A stretch of 64,000 nucleotides of DNA from Prevotella sp. (GTDB lineage Bacteria > Bacteroidota > Bacteroidia > Bacteroidales > Bacteroidaceae): assembly GCA_017557405.1 (NCBI GenBank), contig JAFYYV010000039.1, positions 53,844-117,843 of the forward strand. The letters run 5' to 3'. Positions 62,708 through 64,000 of the stretch are shown in pieces (within the stretch, counting starts at the first letter, position 1; every line of letters begins with the position of its first letter). The position numbers were made by a program, and so were the translations under genes. The notes beneath the pieces were generated by a model that worked only from the letters and a program-made list of their open reading frames with translations, was not told the DNA's origin and did no database searches.

Positions 62708-63880
62708 TTACATGCTCTCCTTTAATATTTCTGTGATATCCTCGGGTTTCAAATCCATATAGCCGGCAGGATAGCAGATGGTGCCTTGGGTGATGCCGGG
62801 AATCATGTCGGGGGTAGCACCTATTTCGCTGATGGTCAGCGGAAGTCCTATCTCCTGCATCCAGTTCTTCAGGGCTTCGAGTCCTGCTTCAGCTATCTGT
62901 TCGTCGGTCATGCCATTACCCTCGATATTCCAAACATTCTTGGCAAAGCGAACAAACTTCTGTAGGCCAGGCTGCATGGCGCGACGATAGTAGGCCATTG
63001 AGACTGCAGCGAGGCAGTAGCCGTGAGGGGCGTGTGTCCATGCACCCAGCGAGTGGCCTATCATGTGCACCATCCAGTCCTCGGTCTTACCCAAACCAAT
63101 CAGAGTGTTGAGTGCCCACGAAGCTGTCCACATGATGTTCGAGCGGGCCTCGTAGTCCTGCGGATTCTTCACGGCGACGCGCGAGGCCGTGATAAGACTG
63201 CGCATTAGGCCTTCGGAGAGATAGTCGCTCGTGTTGTCGTCAAAGTCGCTGAAATATTGCTCCATGATGTGGTTCATGATGTCGTAGATACCAGCCTTCA
63301 TCTGATTGTCAGGTACCGTCATCGTGAACTTCGGATTCAGGATGGAGAACTTCGGCATCAAGCGGTCGTCGAACACGTGGCCTACCTTGAACGTGTGCTC
63401 CGCATCGGTAATCACGGTACCAGCGTTCATCTCCGAACCTGTACCTGCCATCGTGAGGATGCAACCCACGGGCAACAGCTTCTGGTCGGCATCGGGCTGT
63501 TCCTGTTTCAGCCAGAACTTGTCCCAGTAGTCACCATCGTAGTACACCGACGCTGCCACAGCCTTCGAGTAATCGCAGACGCTACCGCCACCCAGGGCGA
63601 GAATCCAATCCACATTGTTCTCACGGGCAATCTTGATACCCTCGCGCAGCTTCTCCAGCGTGGGATTGCTCATCACGCCCGGATTCTCCACAATGGTCTT
63701 GCCAGCCTCTTTCAAGATGGCCACCACCTGATCGTAGATGCCGTTACGTTTTACACTGCCGCTGCCGTAGTTCAACAGCACGACAGGCCCGAAGTTCTTC
63801 AATTCGTCCTTGAGATAGTTCAAAGACTCATCACCAAAATATAGCTTGGTGGGATTGTGGTACGAAAAGTTTCCTTGCAT
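62708..63880 (-). CDS. iron-containing alcohol dehydrogenase (BDH/YqhD-like)
   Basis: The 390-residue enzyme reduces aldehydes or ketones with NAD(P)H. NYGSGSVKRNGIYDQV (about 39) and LGGGSVCDYSKAVA (about 98) form the cofactor site. DIMNHIMEQYF (about 203), MIGHSLGAWTHAPHGYCLA (about 265) provide metal ligands (Asp, His, His). The sequence resembles butanol dehydrogenases and YqhD. The partner flavodoxin follows without a gap; aldehyde detoxification is a likely role. Confidence 0.9.
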   Translation of the reverse strand: MQGNFSYHNPTKLYFGDESLNYLKDELKNFGPVVLLNYGSGSVKRNGIYDQVVAILKEAGKTIVENPGVMSNPTLEKLREGIKIARENNVDWILALGGGSVCDYSKAVAASVYYDGDYWDKFWLKQEQPDADQKLLPVGCILTMAGTGSEMNAGTVITDAEHTFKVGHVFDDRLMPKFSILNPKFTMTVPDNQMKAGIYDIMNHIMEQYFSDFDDNTSDYLSEGLMRSLITASRVAVKNPQDYEARSNIMWTASWALNTLIGLGKTEDWMVHMIGHSLGAWTHAPHGYCLAAVSMAYYRRAMQPGLQKFVRFAKNVWNIEGNGMTDEQIAEAGLEALKNWMQEIGLPLTISEIGATPDMIPGITQGTICYPAGYMDLKPEDITEILKESM

Positions 63881-63905
63881 AGAGGTGTTGCTTAGTTATC
63901 TGCTG

Positions 63906-63913
63906 CAAAGATA
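63906..63913 (-). promoter_or_regulatory. -7 box of the alcohol dehydrogenase operon
   Basis: CAAAGATA on the plus strand is TATCTTTG on the minus strand, 26 bp before the ATG at 63880. No clear -33 TTG is seen. The rest of the window end (63914-64000) holds nothing I recognise. Confidence 0.5.
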
Positions 63914-64000
63914 CGAAAAAACAGCGAAGAACTGGCGATTCCCTGTCAACTTTTAGGATTGTTTAGGAAGTGATGTTTTACTGATTTTTCCTGTAGCTGA

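Overview
The window looks like chromosome of a Prevotella-type member of the Bacteroidales. The signs are Bacteroidetes promoters (TAnnTTTG about 20 bp after a TTG), few Shine-Dalgarno sites, many lipoproteins, BACON, BspA-type LRR, DUF4301, DUF4421 and DUF1460 proteins, a PPi-dependent phosphofructokinase and the end of a membrane H+/Na+-pyrophosphatase. Most of the 64 kb is ordinary core genome. No phage, integrase, transposase, CRISPR array or rRNA operon is visible.

Layout. 1-8 kb: pyrophosphatase tail and a His-rich mini membrane protein, DUF4301 protein, a RelA/SpoT protein whose hydrolase HD motif is lost, a DUF1460 amidase-like protein, a DUF4421 protein and a Gfo/Idh/MocA oxidoreductase. 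8-14 kb: DMP19-like protein overlapping smpB, then metH without its activation domain, a HAD hydrolase and a BACON lipoprotein. 14-18.4 kb: a 0.9-kb repeat-rich gap, a Vat-like acetyltransferase, a tiny lipoprotein, a possibly degenerate nucleotidyltransferase and an NhaC-type antiporter. 18.5-23.2 kb: hexuronate catabolism (uxaA and a LacI regulator divergent from kdgK, a 45-aa DUF4177-like gene and eda); together these turn altronate into KDG, KDPG, then pyruvate and glyceraldehyde-3-phosphate. 23.2-28 kb: an unusual two-part histidine kinase, its response regulator and a 5-TM protein, all overlapping. 28-34 kb: ABC-F ATPase, engB, a second repeat-rich gap, GH25 lysozyme, PPi-PFK.

34-44 kb: acyltransferase, amidase/golvesin-type secreted protein, YgiQ radical SAM protein, PBP1A, pyrB-pyrI and a Dabb protein. 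44-53 kb: lipoprotein, glyA, a Cys-rich mini protein, tRNA-Ser/Glu/Asp, uvrA, a glycosyltransferase, a YycJ-type MBL hydrolase and two small conserved genes. 53-64 kb: family-10-like glycoside hydrolase, FadL-type outer-membrane protein, a Gly/Tyr/Trp-rich secreted protein, prmA, LD-carboxypeptidase, a BspA-like LRR protein, a flavodoxin lipoprotein and an iron-type alcohol dehydrogenase.

The least explained material is intergenic. Five gaps carry tandem arrays with exactly the same 22-bp period and related units. Two gaps, 16.6 kb apart, carry the same ~220-bp element, whose two ends are inverted arrays of a short unit. In one copy the unit is 7 bp at both ends, in the other 8 bp at both ends, so the ends have changed together and keep the ability to pair. 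A ~70-bp motif is shared by two of these gaps as well.
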